Of a DNA stretch of 36,296 nt, positions 13,851 to 22,182 are shown in pieces. Numbering within the stretch: position 1 is the stretch's first letter; the number at the start of each line of letters is the position of its first letter. The stretch is from assembly GCA_016932505.1 (NCBI GenBank), contig JAFGCT010000018.1, forward strand, positions 1-36,296, written 5' to 3'. The DNA comes from Candidatus Peregrinibacteria bacterium. Its GTDB lineage: Bacteria > Patescibacteriota > Gracilibacteria > UM-FILTER-43-11. The notes beneath the pieces were generated by a model. The model made no database searches. It had not been told where the DNA came from and was given only the letters and a program-made list of their open reading frames with translations. The translations under genes and the position numbers were made by a program.

Positions 13851-14687
13851 ATGATAAAAACATTATGTTTTTCGTGCTTTTTAGCGCTTGCTTTGTTTAC
13901 TTCCAGCGTCGCTGACGCAAAGGTAAACAGACGTGCGAAGATCACCAAATACAAAGGAAGCTGTACAGATCTTGATAATATGGACAGCAATAAAAGAAAG
14001 GTGGCTGTTTCGAAGTGCAGAAGCAACAAAGCACTATTCATTAGCGCAAAGTACGACCCAGTTATGATGGTTCGCTACAAGGCTGCAAAAAGACTTCGTT
14101 CTGAAGCTCTAAGAGCAAAACTGCGCGCTATAATAGAAGCGGAAGAAGGCTTAAGCGATAAGACCAGAGCTCGCTTTCTTAAGGTACTTGAGCCACAAAA
14201 AGAGCGCAAGAAGAAGAAAATGGTGGAGCCCAAAGAGAAGGAATATAAACAGTATCCACCGATTGAAATTCAAATTCCGCCCCCAAAAGGCTTCAAGAAA
14301 AAGCTCAGGGAACAGAAAATTGCCGTTGTGGTTTTTACGAACGGCAGGCTTAGGTCAATCAGCTACGTTAAACGAAAGTTGAAAGAGATTGACCCAAATC
14401 GAATTAATCGGTTACTGCAAGATGTAAGCCTGGACCCCTCGCAGATTAATGTCTACGAGATTAACTACAAGGAGGATAGGAGGTCTAAAGCCATCTTTAA
14501 ATTCTTAACTAAAGAGGCTAAGAAGGGGTCAGCCAGAGTAAGGCCAAGAATTTTTGTTCGGGAGGGTAAAAAGTGGTACAGCTATAAGCTTCCGCGGACG
14601 CGATCTGCGCTGAAGGTGGTGATTCGTTTCGCCCGAAAGCAAGCAAAAAAATGGAAAATCGAGGTCGATGACATCGATATCCATTAA
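13851..14687 (+). CDS. basic exported protein, possibly thioredoxin-like fold
   Basis: This 278-residue protein begins with a Sec signal peptide (about residues 1-23, cut after VADA). The mature part is very rich in Lys and Arg, with a KKKK stretch near residue 120 and a proline-rich linker (QYPPIEIQIPPPKG). The last 130 residues read as strand-helix-strand. KIAVVVFTNG is at the start and VRPRIFVREGKKWYSY is later, which resembles the cis-proline half of thioredoxins, but no CxxC is present; this is inference. It has a perfect promoter and AAGGAGGT (13838-13845) before the ATG. It is probably periplasmic or surface-bound; the charge suggests binding to nucleic acid or acidic glycans, perhaps to the acidic lipoprotein encoded upstream. 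Confidence 0.7.
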   Translation: MIKTLCFSCFLALALFTSSVADAKVNRRAKITKYKGSCTDLDNMDSNKRKVAVSKCRSNKALFISAKYDPVMMVRYKAAKRLRSEALRAKLRAIIEAEEGLSDKTRARFLKVLEPQKERKKKKMVEPKEKEYKQYPPIEIQIPPPKGFKKKLREQKIAVVVFTNGRLRSISYVKRKLKEIDPNRINRLLQDVSLDPSQINVYEINYKEDRRSKAIFKFLTKEAKKGSARVRPRIFVREGKKWYSYKLPRTRSALKVVIRFARKQAKKWKIEVDDIDIH

Positions 14688-14710
14688 AATGTAAACTATG
14701 GTTTTTTAAC

Positions 14711-14736
14711 CCCGCTCCGTGAAATACCGGAGCGGG
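14711..14736. other. strong GC hairpin after the basic exported protein gene
   Basis: CCCGCTCCG (14711-14719) and CGGAGCGGG (14728-14736) form a perfect 9-bp stem, but no T run follows on either strand. It may still end or protect the mRNA. Confidence 0.6.
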
Positions 14737-14760
14737 CCAGTTCAAAATATGTGCAAGATA

Positions 14761-14830
14761 TTTGATTTGATTTGATTTGCAACTGAGTGGCATTTGCAAA
14801 TTATTTGCATTTGCAACTGAATTGCAAATT
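14761..14830. repeat. short repeats TTTGA and ATTTGCAA
   Basis: Four TTTGA-type 5-mers are followed by several ATTTGCAA units, including ATTTGCAAAT, which is itself palindromic. The array fills the space between two convergent genes. Confidence 0.75.
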
Positions 14831-14835
14831 ACACA

Positions 14836-16068
14836 CTACTCATTATGTGAGTTTTGCAGACTGAAAAACCCAAATACAATCGCTACCAATATTAAACCTA
14901 CATAACTATCCCACAAGAAGTGGTCAAATGGGGCAATTAAAATAAGTGCAAATAATGGGATAATAGAGCCTTGCTTCCAGTAGTAATATGTAATTGTTAT
15001 TATCGCAATAAGGAGCAATAAAAGCCCCTGAATTCCTAGTTCATTAAGCACTAGATAATAGACGTTGTGTACGGGCTGAAATTCCCATGGAGCTAGTTTT
15101 TCCGATGCGTAATTTTCCATTTCCCATGTGAAGTCTCCTATGCCAACGCCCAAAACATTACTGTCAAACATTTCCCTACTAACAATATTTTGAGAGAGTC
15201 TTTCTTGCCATGAAGAATCGCTGAAATTAACTTTTTCGCTGTTCTGGAAAAACCAAGCGTTTACCAATAATAATATTACGAGGAGAATAAGTGATATTCC
15301 TTTTTTTGTTTTTTGATCTTTTAAAAAGGAAAATAAAATCATTAATCCAAATGCAACTAGTGTAATCAAACCCGCCGCGGTACTTTTTGTGAAATACACT
15401 CCACCTGTTAATACTATTAGCCAGAATAGGAGATTAAATTTTTTGAGGTATGGAATGCTGATAAGCATTACGGACATTAAATAAGCGGCAAGAATATTCG
15501 GATGTAAAAATGTGCCATACGGACGGATTTGTTTAATTCCTTCTATATCTGTTTTTGCCACATTGTAAGTTTCTGAGCTAATGACCTGTTCACCTAATAT
15601 TTTTAAACCAACAGAGTGATTTAGCCTCCATTGAAACCAACCGAGAATTAGCTGAAAAGCCGCACCACCAAGCAGTATTTGTACAACTGTCTTAATGGGC
15701 AATAGTTCGGTTGTTGTAAATAAATAGATGATGATAGCTTCAAAAATTCGAAGTAAAAAGAACCCAAGTAGAATATAATCACCGTTTATAACTGTTACGA
15801 CTGATGCATTTATTAAGAACAAGAGAAGCAGTATCCACAACCAATTTTTTGAAATCCGAAATCTGAAATCCGAAATTCTAAATTTATCTATCAGCCATAA
15901 TATAAAAACTGTACCGAGTAATATTTCCGGTAGATAGATGAAGCCAGTTACATATGGATTGAAGTTTCCGAATCGGTAGCTGAATTCTTCGTAAACAACA
16001 AAAGTAAGCGAGAAAGGGAAGATGAATAGAAATGCGCCCCAGAAGATTTTGAGTAATTTGTTTAACAT
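14836..16068 (-). CDS. O-antigen ligase/polymerase family membrane protein
   Basis: A polytopic protein of 410 residues with about ten helices, of the Wzy/WaaL class that joins or polymerises glycans on the outer face of the membrane. The class mark is the long periplasmic loop followed by VHNVYYLVLNELGIQGLLLL, with IRPYGTFLHPNILAAYL earlier, which holds the usual HPN region. A cytoplasmic loop near residue 65 reads DKFRISDFRFRISKN and is encoded by a tandem repeat. The glycosyltransferases of this window could build its substrate. It is transcribed toward a repeat-filled spacer; the start at 16068 has no Shine-Dalgarno site. Whether it ligates or polymerises cannot be told from sequence. Confidence 0.85.
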   Translation of the reverse strand: MLNKLLKIFWGAFLFIFPFSLTFVVYEEFSYRFGNFNPYVTGFIYLPEILLGTVFILWLIDKFRISDFRFRISKNWLWILLLLFLINASVVTVINGDYILLGFFLLRIFEAIIIYLFTTTELLPIKTVVQILLGGAAFQLILGWFQWRLNHSVGLKILGEQVISSETYNVAKTDIEGIKQIRPYGTFLHPNILAAYLMSVMLISIPYLKKFNLLFWLIVLTGGVYFTKSTAAGLITLVAFGLMILFSFLKDQKTKKGISLILLVILLLVNAWFFQNSEKVNFSDSSWQERLSQNIVSREMFDSNVLGVGIGDFTWEMENYASEKLAPWEFQPVHNVYYLVLNELGIQGLLLLLIAIITITYYYWKQGSIIPLFALILIAPFDHFLWDSYVGLILVAIVFGFFSLQNSHNE

Positions 16069-16070
16069 AA

Positions 16071-16133
16071 ATGCGTTATGCGATGTGCGTTATGCGTAAC
16101 AATCACAATGCGCAATACGCAATACGCACAGCG
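16071..16133. repeat. short repeats of GCGTTATG type in inverted arms
   Basis: The left arm (16071-16100) has three GCGTTATGCG-like units. The right arm (16106-16133) has GCGCAATACGCAATACGCAC, roughly the complement. The arms can pair over about 17 bases with a few mismatches. Confidence 0.8.
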
Positions 16134-16135
16134 AT

Positions 16136-17620
16136 TTAAATATTGCAGTCCGTTCCAATATCGATTAATTTCTTCTCCTTTTTCACAATACAAGTAATCT
16201 TTTTCTGAGCATCGGTAAGCGCTTGTTCAGGAGTTTGAGTGTTATTTACTACGCTTTGAATAGCATCTGCAAAAACCTTTCTGTAAGCGTTGTCGTCGAA
16301 AATTTTGTAGCTTTTGGAGAATGGTGCCTGGAAAGCAAATGCTCCGAATAGGGCTTCTGTTTGCTGTTCGCTGACCATGTCTTTACGGCTTGTAGGACGA
16401 TTGGTTTTTTTATGATATGTCTGCAGAGCATCTGCACTTGTAAGATATTGTATTAGTGACCATGCTTCTTCCGGCATGTCGGTTGTTCTTGCTACAACAA
16501 GAGGATAATAACTAGCATATGTATCACGCTTGGTAGCTTCTGCACCACTAACTAGCTGAGGAAAAGGAGCTATGCCTACATCTTCAATATCAATATGGTC
16601 ATCTCCTGATTTTTGAGCGTTCTGAACAACTTGAGTAATTACATCATAAAGATAAGGGTAGCCTATTATCATCGCTACTTTTCCACGTACGAATGGTCCT
16701 ATTTCCATTTCAGAAGGTGAATATCCCGTAATGTATTCATTCCAGCTATAGTTTTTATAACTAGGAAGTCCAAAACTAGTAAACAGATTGAATGCTTCCA
16801 CGCCTGGCTTAGCTATACCTCCAGCGCCAGCTCCTTGATTGTTTGCGAATATCGCCTGCTCTTCCTTGTCATCGTAGAATTGAACTCCATATTGCTGCAT
16901 TATCGCGTATAAAATATCGACAGCGCTAGAGATGTTATCCGCACGCCCAAGCGCTATACCAGATAAAGCGAATCTTTCAGGGCTGTTATTTCTTTTTGTA
17001 AGCTGAAATACTTGTTCCTTAATATCTTCCCATACATTCCCCGGCTGGTCTGTTGTTGCGAGTAGATCCTTAAAGAAAGCCTTGTTGTAATAAATTGCGA
17101 GATTATCAATAGCAAGTGGCATTCCATAAACCTGCTCATCAATTATTAAATCGTCCGAAGCGGATTGGAAGAATGTCTGACGGAAAAGGTCAGCATTCAT
17201 TACAATAGGCTGATTAAGAGGTAATGGATAAAGTTTTTTCTGATGCTTTGTTATCCATGAATTATGAATCATAAAAACATCAGGTCCTTCCCCTTCTGCA
17301 ATTTCGTTGATGATAAGATTTTCGTATTCTTCAATATTTACAAACTTCTTTGTACGAACAATTAACCCCGGATTCTGACTTTGAAAAGCCTGTATTTGTT
17401 CCTGAAAAGCGTCGGTATTATCGTGTAGAATGTAAAAATCCAACTGCCTTGCGCCAGTCTGGGTTGTATTTTCCTCTTCGTATGGGCAGTCAGTACGAAA
17501 TGTACTTGTACCTGGAATATTCTCAGTAGGTTTTGGGCATTTTGTTGTACAACTTGCCAAAAAAGACGGTGCAAATAAGCCGATAGTTAGTGCGAAGATT
17601 ATTGTTTTTTTGATTTTCAT
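16136..17620 (-). CDS. extracellular solute-binding lipoprotein, family 1
   Basis: A 494-residue binding protein of the kind that delivers sugars to ABC transporters. The signal peptide ends in FLASC with Cys24 as lipid anchor. The mature protein shows the family 1 layout: QAFQSQNPGLIVRTKKF, then GPDVFMIHNSWI, then VYGMPLAIDNLAIYYNK, and the late GKVAMIIGYPYL and AWSLIQYLTSADA. Four further cysteines (two near the N-terminus, two near the C-terminus) may form disulfides. No permease or ATPase gene is adjacent, so either the partners lie elsewhere or the protein works in adhesion or scavenging. ATG start without a Shine-Dalgarno site. Confidence 0.9.
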   Translation of the reverse strand: MKIKKTIIFALTIGLFAPSFLASCTTKCPKPTENIPGTSTFRTDCPYEEENTTQTGARQLDFYILHDNTDAFQEQIQAFQSQNPGLIVRTKKFVNIEEYENLIINEIAEGEGPDVFMIHNSWITKHQKKLYPLPLNQPIVMNADLFRQTFFQSASDDLIIDEQVYGMPLAIDNLAIYYNKAFFKDLLATTDQPGNVWEDIKEQVFQLTKRNNSPERFALSGIALGRADNISSAVDILYAIMQQYGVQFYDDKEEQAIFANNQGAGAGGIAKPGVEAFNLFTSFGLPSYKNYSWNEYITGYSPSEMEIGPFVRGKVAMIIGYPYLYDVITQVVQNAQKSGDDHIDIEDVGIAPFPQLVSGAEATKRDTYASYYPLVVARTTDMPEEAWSLIQYLTSADALQTYHKKTNRPTSRKDMVSEQQTEALFGAFAFQAPFSKSYKIFDDNAYRKVFADAIQSVVNNTQTPEQALTDAQKKITCIVKKEKKLIDIGTDCNI

Positions 17621-17735
17621 ATTTGTATACTTGGAACTTTCGTTTATTTTACAGTATAGAGGGGGTTAAAATCAAATAATCCATTCTTATTGCTTAAATA
17701 ATTCTTTAGATATGAAGTTATATTGGCTTTTAAGC

Positions 17736-17763
17736 TTGACAAATAGTCAATTTACTATATAAT
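17736..17763 (+). promoter_or_regulatory. promoter of the 310-residue membrane protein
   Basis: TTGACA (17736-17741), 16 nt, TATAAT (17758-17763), both perfect. Confidence 0.85.
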
Positions 17764-17815
17764 ATATAGTAGTATTATAAATGCCCTTGAGGCTCACATA
17801 ATAAATAAATTTTCT

Positions 17816-18748
17816 ATGAAAAGCCCTGCAAGTAAAAAATCACCAAATGGCTCAACTAGTAAGTTTGCTGGTATAAAAAGATTGAATGAAAAGCCAATAA
17901 TTAGCGAAAGAGACAGAATCTTTGGATTGCTTAAAAATGCCGGAATTTTTGCGGCAGTGAGTGGTGGTGCCGGATTGGCAGGAGGAGCTTTTGCACAGTA
18001 TAAATACCGTGAAGCAACAGGGTACGATCCTGAATGGAGAGAAAAACTTAATAGTCCTGAACACAGAGAAGAAATACTCAAAAAAATTGATCAAATATTT
18101 GATGAACAAGAAGCAAAAGATTCTAAACCTGAAGAAGACGCTCAAAACAAAGATGTAAAAAGCGTTGAGGAACAAAAACCTGAGGAGGTTGAACAAGAAG
18201 AGGAAGGTGGAATACTTGGTGGTTTAAAAGATATGGGCAAAAGTGCAACCGACAAAGCCAATGAACTTACTGGAGGAATTTTTGGAGACGTTGTAGATAA
18301 AGCGGGAGATGCAGGAGAAGTTATTATGGATGGGGCTGGTAATCTTGCCGGAATGGGCGCAGATAAAGTTAAAGAAATTGCTAAAAAAGAATTAAGAGAA
18401 GTTGCTAAAAAAGAAGGTCCTGATGCTATAATCGGGATTCAAGAAAATTACTATCCTGGTTTGGAAGTAGTTGATAATGTAGCTTATTGGGGCGGTTTTA
18501 CGTCGACTTGCCTTTTAACTATGATTCTTTATGTATTAGGTAATTACGCAAAAAGAAAAGTAATGTTACGTCCTGAAGATAAAAGACTTAGTAAAGAGCT
18601 TGCGCAAACCAATAGGACAATAAATGCATTAGTAGAAGCAACAAAAAAGCTTGAAGAAGAAAATGAAAAACTTAAAAGAATGGCTGCTTCAAAGAAAAGT
18701 GTAAGAAGAATAGTACAAGAAGAATTAGGTAATAGTACTGAGGAATAA
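17816..18748 (+). CDS. two-helix membrane protein with coiled coil, unknown
   Basis: I recognise no family in this 310-residue protein. A glycine- and alanine-rich helix lies at about 41-60 and a second helix at about 222-245. Between them is an acidic, Lys/Glu-rich linker (95-130) and a Gly/Ala/Asp amphipathic stretch (GILGGLKDMGKSATDKANEL onward) that looks like an amphipathic membrane-lying region. Residues 255-300 are predicted coiled coil. Both ends are likely cytoplasmic. It has a perfect promoter but no Shine-Dalgarno site, and it ends five bases from the convergent GT2 gene. It might be a membrane scaffold; this is inference from layout only. Confidence 0.75.
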   Translation: MKSPASKKSPNGSTSKFAGIKRLNEKPIISERDRIFGLLKNAGIFAAVSGGAGLAGGAFAQYKYREATGYDPEWREKLNSPEHREEILKKIDQIFDEQEAKDSKPEEDAQNKDVKSVEEQKPEEVEQEEEGGILGGLKDMGKSATDKANELTGGIFGDVVDKAGDAGEVIMDGAGNLAGMGADKVKEIAKKELREVAKKEGPDAIIGIQENYYPGLEVVDNVAYWGGFTSTCLLTMILYVLGNYAKRKVMLRPEDKRLSKELAQTNRTINALVEATKKLEEENEKLKRMAASKKSVRRIVQEELGNSTEE

Positions 18749-18753
18749 ATCTG

Positions 18754-19638
18754 TTAATCCGCCTCCTTTACCCCATTCATAAACTCATTCCAAGATTTTA
18801 ATTTGTAATAGGTATTTTTGCCGAGGATTCGAAAAAGAGGTAGCGACCACTTATTACTTGCAAGCCTTAAGATAAGAGCTTTAAGACCCATTGGAATAAC
18901 GTTGATATTGGGTTGTATACGTTGAAAGTGCACTGCGGATTTTCCGACATTTCGCATTTTTTTTGTGAGTCCGGATTCGGGAATATGATGGTGATGATAT
19001 GCGATTGCAGATGGTTCGTAATAAATTTTCATTCCGTGATTCTTCCATAGCCTGTACCCAATTTCAATATCTTCCCAACCATAAAAAACAAAATCCTCAT
19101 TGAATTTTTCTTTATCGAATAAAGATTTTTTCAGAGATATGTTGGATGTATAGAAAAATTTATATGGTTCTACCTGACCAATGAATTTCGGGTGAAGAAA
19201 TTTGTAACCAAATTGCCAGCCAGAGCTTTCCAAAAAGCGCATATAAGCGTTTATTTCGATGTTTGGATCCCAAGTTGTAAAACCAAGAACCGCCATATTT
19301 TCATCGGGATATTCAGCGTGTATATCGTGATGTTTCATCAAAAAACCTGGTTCAATAAAAATATCATCACCAATAAAAACTATAATTTCACCTTCAGCTT
19401 TTTCTACTCCACGATTGCGGGCAGTACCTTGGTGAGAAGCTTTTTGTTTTATATATGACAAATTGGTTTTTGGGAATTGGGATTTGGTCATTTCGACAAC
19501 GAGTTCGGTGTTGTCGGTCGAGCCATCATCCACCACAATTACCTCAAAATCCACGCCCTGTTGAGCAATAACTTTTTCCAAACAGACTTTTAGAGTGTCT
19601 GCACGGTTGTGAGTTGGAATAATTACGGAAAGTTTCAT
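18754..19638 (-). CDS. family 2 glycosyltransferase
   Basis: A GT-A fold transferase of 294 residues. It opens with MKLSVIIPTHNRADTLKVCL, then VIVVDDGSTDNT, the nucleotide-binding aspartates, and GTARNRGVEKAEGEIIVFIGDD, with GDD in place of the usual DxD metal motif. A later FVFYGWEDIEIGYRLW carries the ED motif of the catalytic base, followed by His-rich AYHHHHIPESG. It probably adds a sugar to a polysaccharide or lipid carrier. It is divergent from cysS; a TATAAT on the minus strand at 19664-19669 may be its -10 box. The substrate is unknown. Confidence 0.92.
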   Translation of the reverse strand: MKLSVIIPTHNRADTLKVCLEKVIAQQGVDFEVIVVDDGSTDNTELVVEMTKSQFPKTNLSYIKQKASHQGTARNRGVEKAEGEIIVFIGDDIFIEPGFLMKHHDIHAEYPDENMAVLGFTTWDPNIEINAYMRFLESSGWQFGYKFLHPKFIGQVEPYKFFYTSNISLKKSLFDKEKFNEDFVFYGWEDIEIGYRLWKNHGMKIYYEPSAIAYHHHHIPESGLTKKMRNVGKSAVHFQRIQPNINVIPMGLKALILRLASNKWSLPLFRILGKNTYYKLKSWNEFMNGVKEAD

Positions 19639-19756
19639 CTTATCAAAATCTTTAAGCTAGGTTATTATACTACATGATTTTCTTTTCTTATTTAATTCTT
19701 TTCTTTCCCCTTAGTATTTAATACCCCCCTATTGAATTGGGGCCCCACGCGTAAGT

Positions 19757-21175
19757 ATGAAGATATTCAACACCCTAACCCGCCAAAAAGAAGAATTCGA
19801 GCCAAATGACCCATTAAATGTTGGGCTGTATTGCTGTGGGCCGACTGTTTATAACTATGCGCATATTGGGAATTTAAGGACTTATATATTTCAGGATTTT
19901 TTACGTAGGACTTTGGAATTTAATGGATATGTTGTAAATCATGTAATGAACATTACGGATGTAGGGCATTTAACATCAGATGAAGATGCGGGGGAGGATA
20001 AAATGAAAAAGGGAGCGGAAAGGGAAAAGAAAACTGTATGGGAAATTGCCGAACATTATACTCAGGCTTTTTTGGGAGATATGGATAAACTTAATTTGCT
20101 TCAGCCAAAATGGAAACCTAAAGCTACTGATAATATTGAGTTAATGATTGAGCAGATTAAGCAGTTAGAAAAAAATGGGCTAACTTACGTTGGGGGGAAT
20201 GGAAATGTTTATTACGACACTTCTAAATTTGAGAATTATGGGGAGTTGGCACAATTAGATAAACAGGAGCTTCGAGCAGGAGAGCGTGTTGAAATTGATA
20301 AGAATAAAAAGAATCCATCCGACTTTGTACTTTGGTTCGTGGACTCAAAACATGGTGATCAGGATATGCAATGGGATAGCCCTTGGGGGCGTGGATTCCC
20401 TGGTTGGCATATTGAATGCAGTGCAATGAGCATGAAATATTTAGGTAAACAATTTGATATTCACTGCGGAGGAATCGACCATATTCCTGTACATCATACA
20501 AATGAGATCGCTCAGGCAGAGGGAGCTTGTGGTTGTCACCCGTGGGTGCAATATTGGATGCATGGAGAGTTTTTGGTGCTGAAGGCCGACAAAACAAAAG
20601 AAGGTGCGAAAATGTCAAAATCTGCAGATAATTTTCTAACTTTAAATCTACTCATTAGATTGGGTTATGACCCTTTGGATTATCGGTATTATTGTTTGCA
20701 AAGTCACTATCGAAAAGAGTTGGTTTTTGATTGGTCTAACAATCGATCTGAATCAGAAGGGCTGACAGGCGCTAGAATTGCGCGTAAACGCTTAACACAA
20801 AAAGTCCTCAATCTAGGCAACAAAGAAGGCACTATAAATCCGCAATATATTGATAAATTTACCAATGCAATTTCTGACGACCTAAATATGCCTCAAGCGC
20901 TTGCTGTAGTTTACGAGCTATTGGACGATGTGTCGATTAGCGATGCTGACAAGCTGTCCACAATTAAAAAAATGGATAGTGTTTTGGGGCTTAATTTGGA
21001 TGAAGAAATTATAATCGAATTACCTCCTGAGATAGTACAATGGATTATCGAACGCAACGAAGCACGTGACAAAAAAGACTGGGCAAAAGCAGATGAGATA
21101 AGGGATAAAATTCAAGAGAGTGGAAAGTGGATTTGCAAAGATGGCGTTGGAGGAACTGAGGTTGTACCTAAATAA
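19757..21175 (+). CDS. cysS: cysteinyl-tRNA synthetase
   Basis: Class I synthetase that charges tRNA-Cys. The 472 residues carry the zinc-binding Cys in YCCGPTVYN, the HIGH-like HIGN (36-39), further zinc ligands in GWHIECSAM and [13 protein letters not shown], and KMSKS in [15 protein letters not shown]-like helical domain and a short C-terminal region with [18 protein letters not shown] complete the normal length. All active residues are present. The start is an ATG with no Shine-Dalgarno site. It is the first of a run of plus-strand genes. Confidence 0.97.
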   Translation: MKIFNTLTRQKEEFEPNDPLNVGLYCCGPTVYNYAHIGNLRTYIFQDFLRRTLEFNGYVVNHVMNITDVGHLTSDEDAGEDKMKKGAEREKKTVWEIAEHYTQAFLGDMDKLNLLQPKWKPKATDNIELMIEQIKQLEKNGLTYVGGNGNVYYDTSKFENYGELAQLDKQELRAGERVEIDKNKKNPSDFVLWFVDSKHGDQDMQWDSPWGRGFPGWHIECSAMSMKYLGKQFDIHCGGIDHIPVHHTNEIAQAEGACGCHPWVQYWMHGEFLVLKADKTKEGAKMSKSADNFLTLNLLIRLGYDPLDYRYYCLQSHYRKELVFDWSNNRSESEGLTGARIARKRLTQKVLNLGNKEGTINPQYIDKFTNAISDDLNMPQALAVVYELLDDVSISDADKLSTIKKMDSVLGLNLDEEIIIELPPEIVQWIIERNEARDKKDWAKADEIRDKIQESGKWICKDGVGGTEVVPK

Positions 21176-21277
21176 AGAAATAATTAGGAGTCACATTTTG
21201 TGTTAAATATATGCTTAAACACCATGGACTTTTTAAATGTTATATGTTTTAATGAATCTCTTTTAAATACATGAATA

Positions 21278-21715
21278 TTGAAAGAAAAAAGATACTTAAA
21301 ACCAGAAACATTTCGACCAATTGCTGAAGCCCTTAAGCCAGACAAAAGTGCAATGGACTACTATTTTAATGACTTTACCGAAGGAAAGCAGGCTGTCATT
21401 AGAATGTTTATTAATCAGATTATTGATTTATTAGAACAAAATATATGTCTGAATGAGAGTGAAACACAAACCCTAATGGATTCAATTGGAATCCATGTGT
21501 GGAATTATTATAGCTATCATAATTTATCTCCTTTTGAAAAATGTCTCGATAAATTAACTGGAGATACCCCACAAGACACCCTTGAACATGTCTCGGTTTT
21601 ATTTGATAAAGTGCGACAGCATGCACGTAATCGGTGCAAACAATGCTTTAATTTCAAATGTAACAAACACTTTGTACAGAAAGTATTATCGCCTAAGCAT
21701 AGAAAAGTCAGATGA
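21278..21715 (+). CDS. small protein with C-terminal cysteine cluster, unknown (A)
   Basis: This 145-residue open frame starts at a TTG; no ATG or Shine-Dalgarno site fits, so the start is uncertain. The protein is mostly helical and polar. Near the end it has a cluster CKQCFNFKCNKH that could bind zinc. The next gene, 77 nt downstream, encodes another helical protein with a similar Cys cluster at its end, so the two may be distant duplicates. No family is recognised. Confidence 0.5.
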   Translation: MKEKRYLKPETFRPIAEALKPDKSAMDYYFNDFTEGKQAVIRMFINQIIDLLEQNICLNESETQTLMDSIGIHVWNYYSYHNLSPFEKCLDKLTGDTPQDTLEHVSVLFDKVRQHARNRCKQCFNFKCNKHFVQKVLSPKHRKVR

Positions 21716-21791
21716 AATGGATGATAATTTCTTTGGCTTTGCTTTTTTTGCCGTATGTGATTAAATAACTCTCCAGTTATAAAAAAACAAT

Positions 21792-22133
21792 ATGAGAAAA
21801 GTTAACAAGTTTCCAATAATGGAATTCCTCGAAGAACAGGAAAAAATCAATCTTGGTTATTTAACACCAAGGATTAAGGTTGAAGGTATGTTTAAATTTT
21901 TAAGAGAAAACATAGACCCAGCTATATGCCTGCGCTTTGACCAAATTCAAAAATTCAGAGAAGTGCTTGCCAGAGAAACGATTGCAGAAACCAGCAAGGA
22001 AGAATATAAAAGGAGTCTGATGATTTTTATTGAGTCAAATCGTGACGCTTTTCAGAGATGTCCGGAATCATGTTCTGATTGTACAGAAAAGGGGAAATGT
22101 GATAATGAAATTAATCTTTTGGACTCTAAATAG
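21792..22133 (+). CDS. small protein with C-terminal cysteine cluster, unknown (B)
   Basis: This 113-residue helical protein ends in CPESCSDCTEKGKC, four cysteines in zinc-finger-like spacing, after the helix KEEYKRSLMIFIESNRDAF. It starts at an ATG without a Shine-Dalgarno site. Order and Cys position resemble the preceding gene. The function is unknown; a small zinc-binding regulator is one possibility. Confidence 0.6.
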   Translation: MRKVNKFPIMEFLEEQEKINLGYLTPRIKVEGMFKFLRENIDPAICLRFDQIQKFREVLARETIAETSKEEYKRSLMIFIESNRDAFQRCPESCSDCTEKGKCDNEINLLDSK

Positions 22134-22136
22134 CAT

Positions 22137-22166
22137 TGACATGATTGGCTTGAGCATGGTATAAAT
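22137..22166 (+). promoter_or_regulatory. promoter of the PEGA protein gene
   Basis: TTGACA (22137-22142), 18 nt, TATAAA (22161-22166). The ATG is at 22183, so the leader would be only about 10 nt. Confidence 0.75.
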
Positions 22167-22182
22167 TGTTGCCTTATTACGC

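Noticed and set aside
14711-14736. GC hairpin as an intrinsic terminator
   Set aside because: The stem is strong but no T run follows on either strand, so I list it only as a hairpin.
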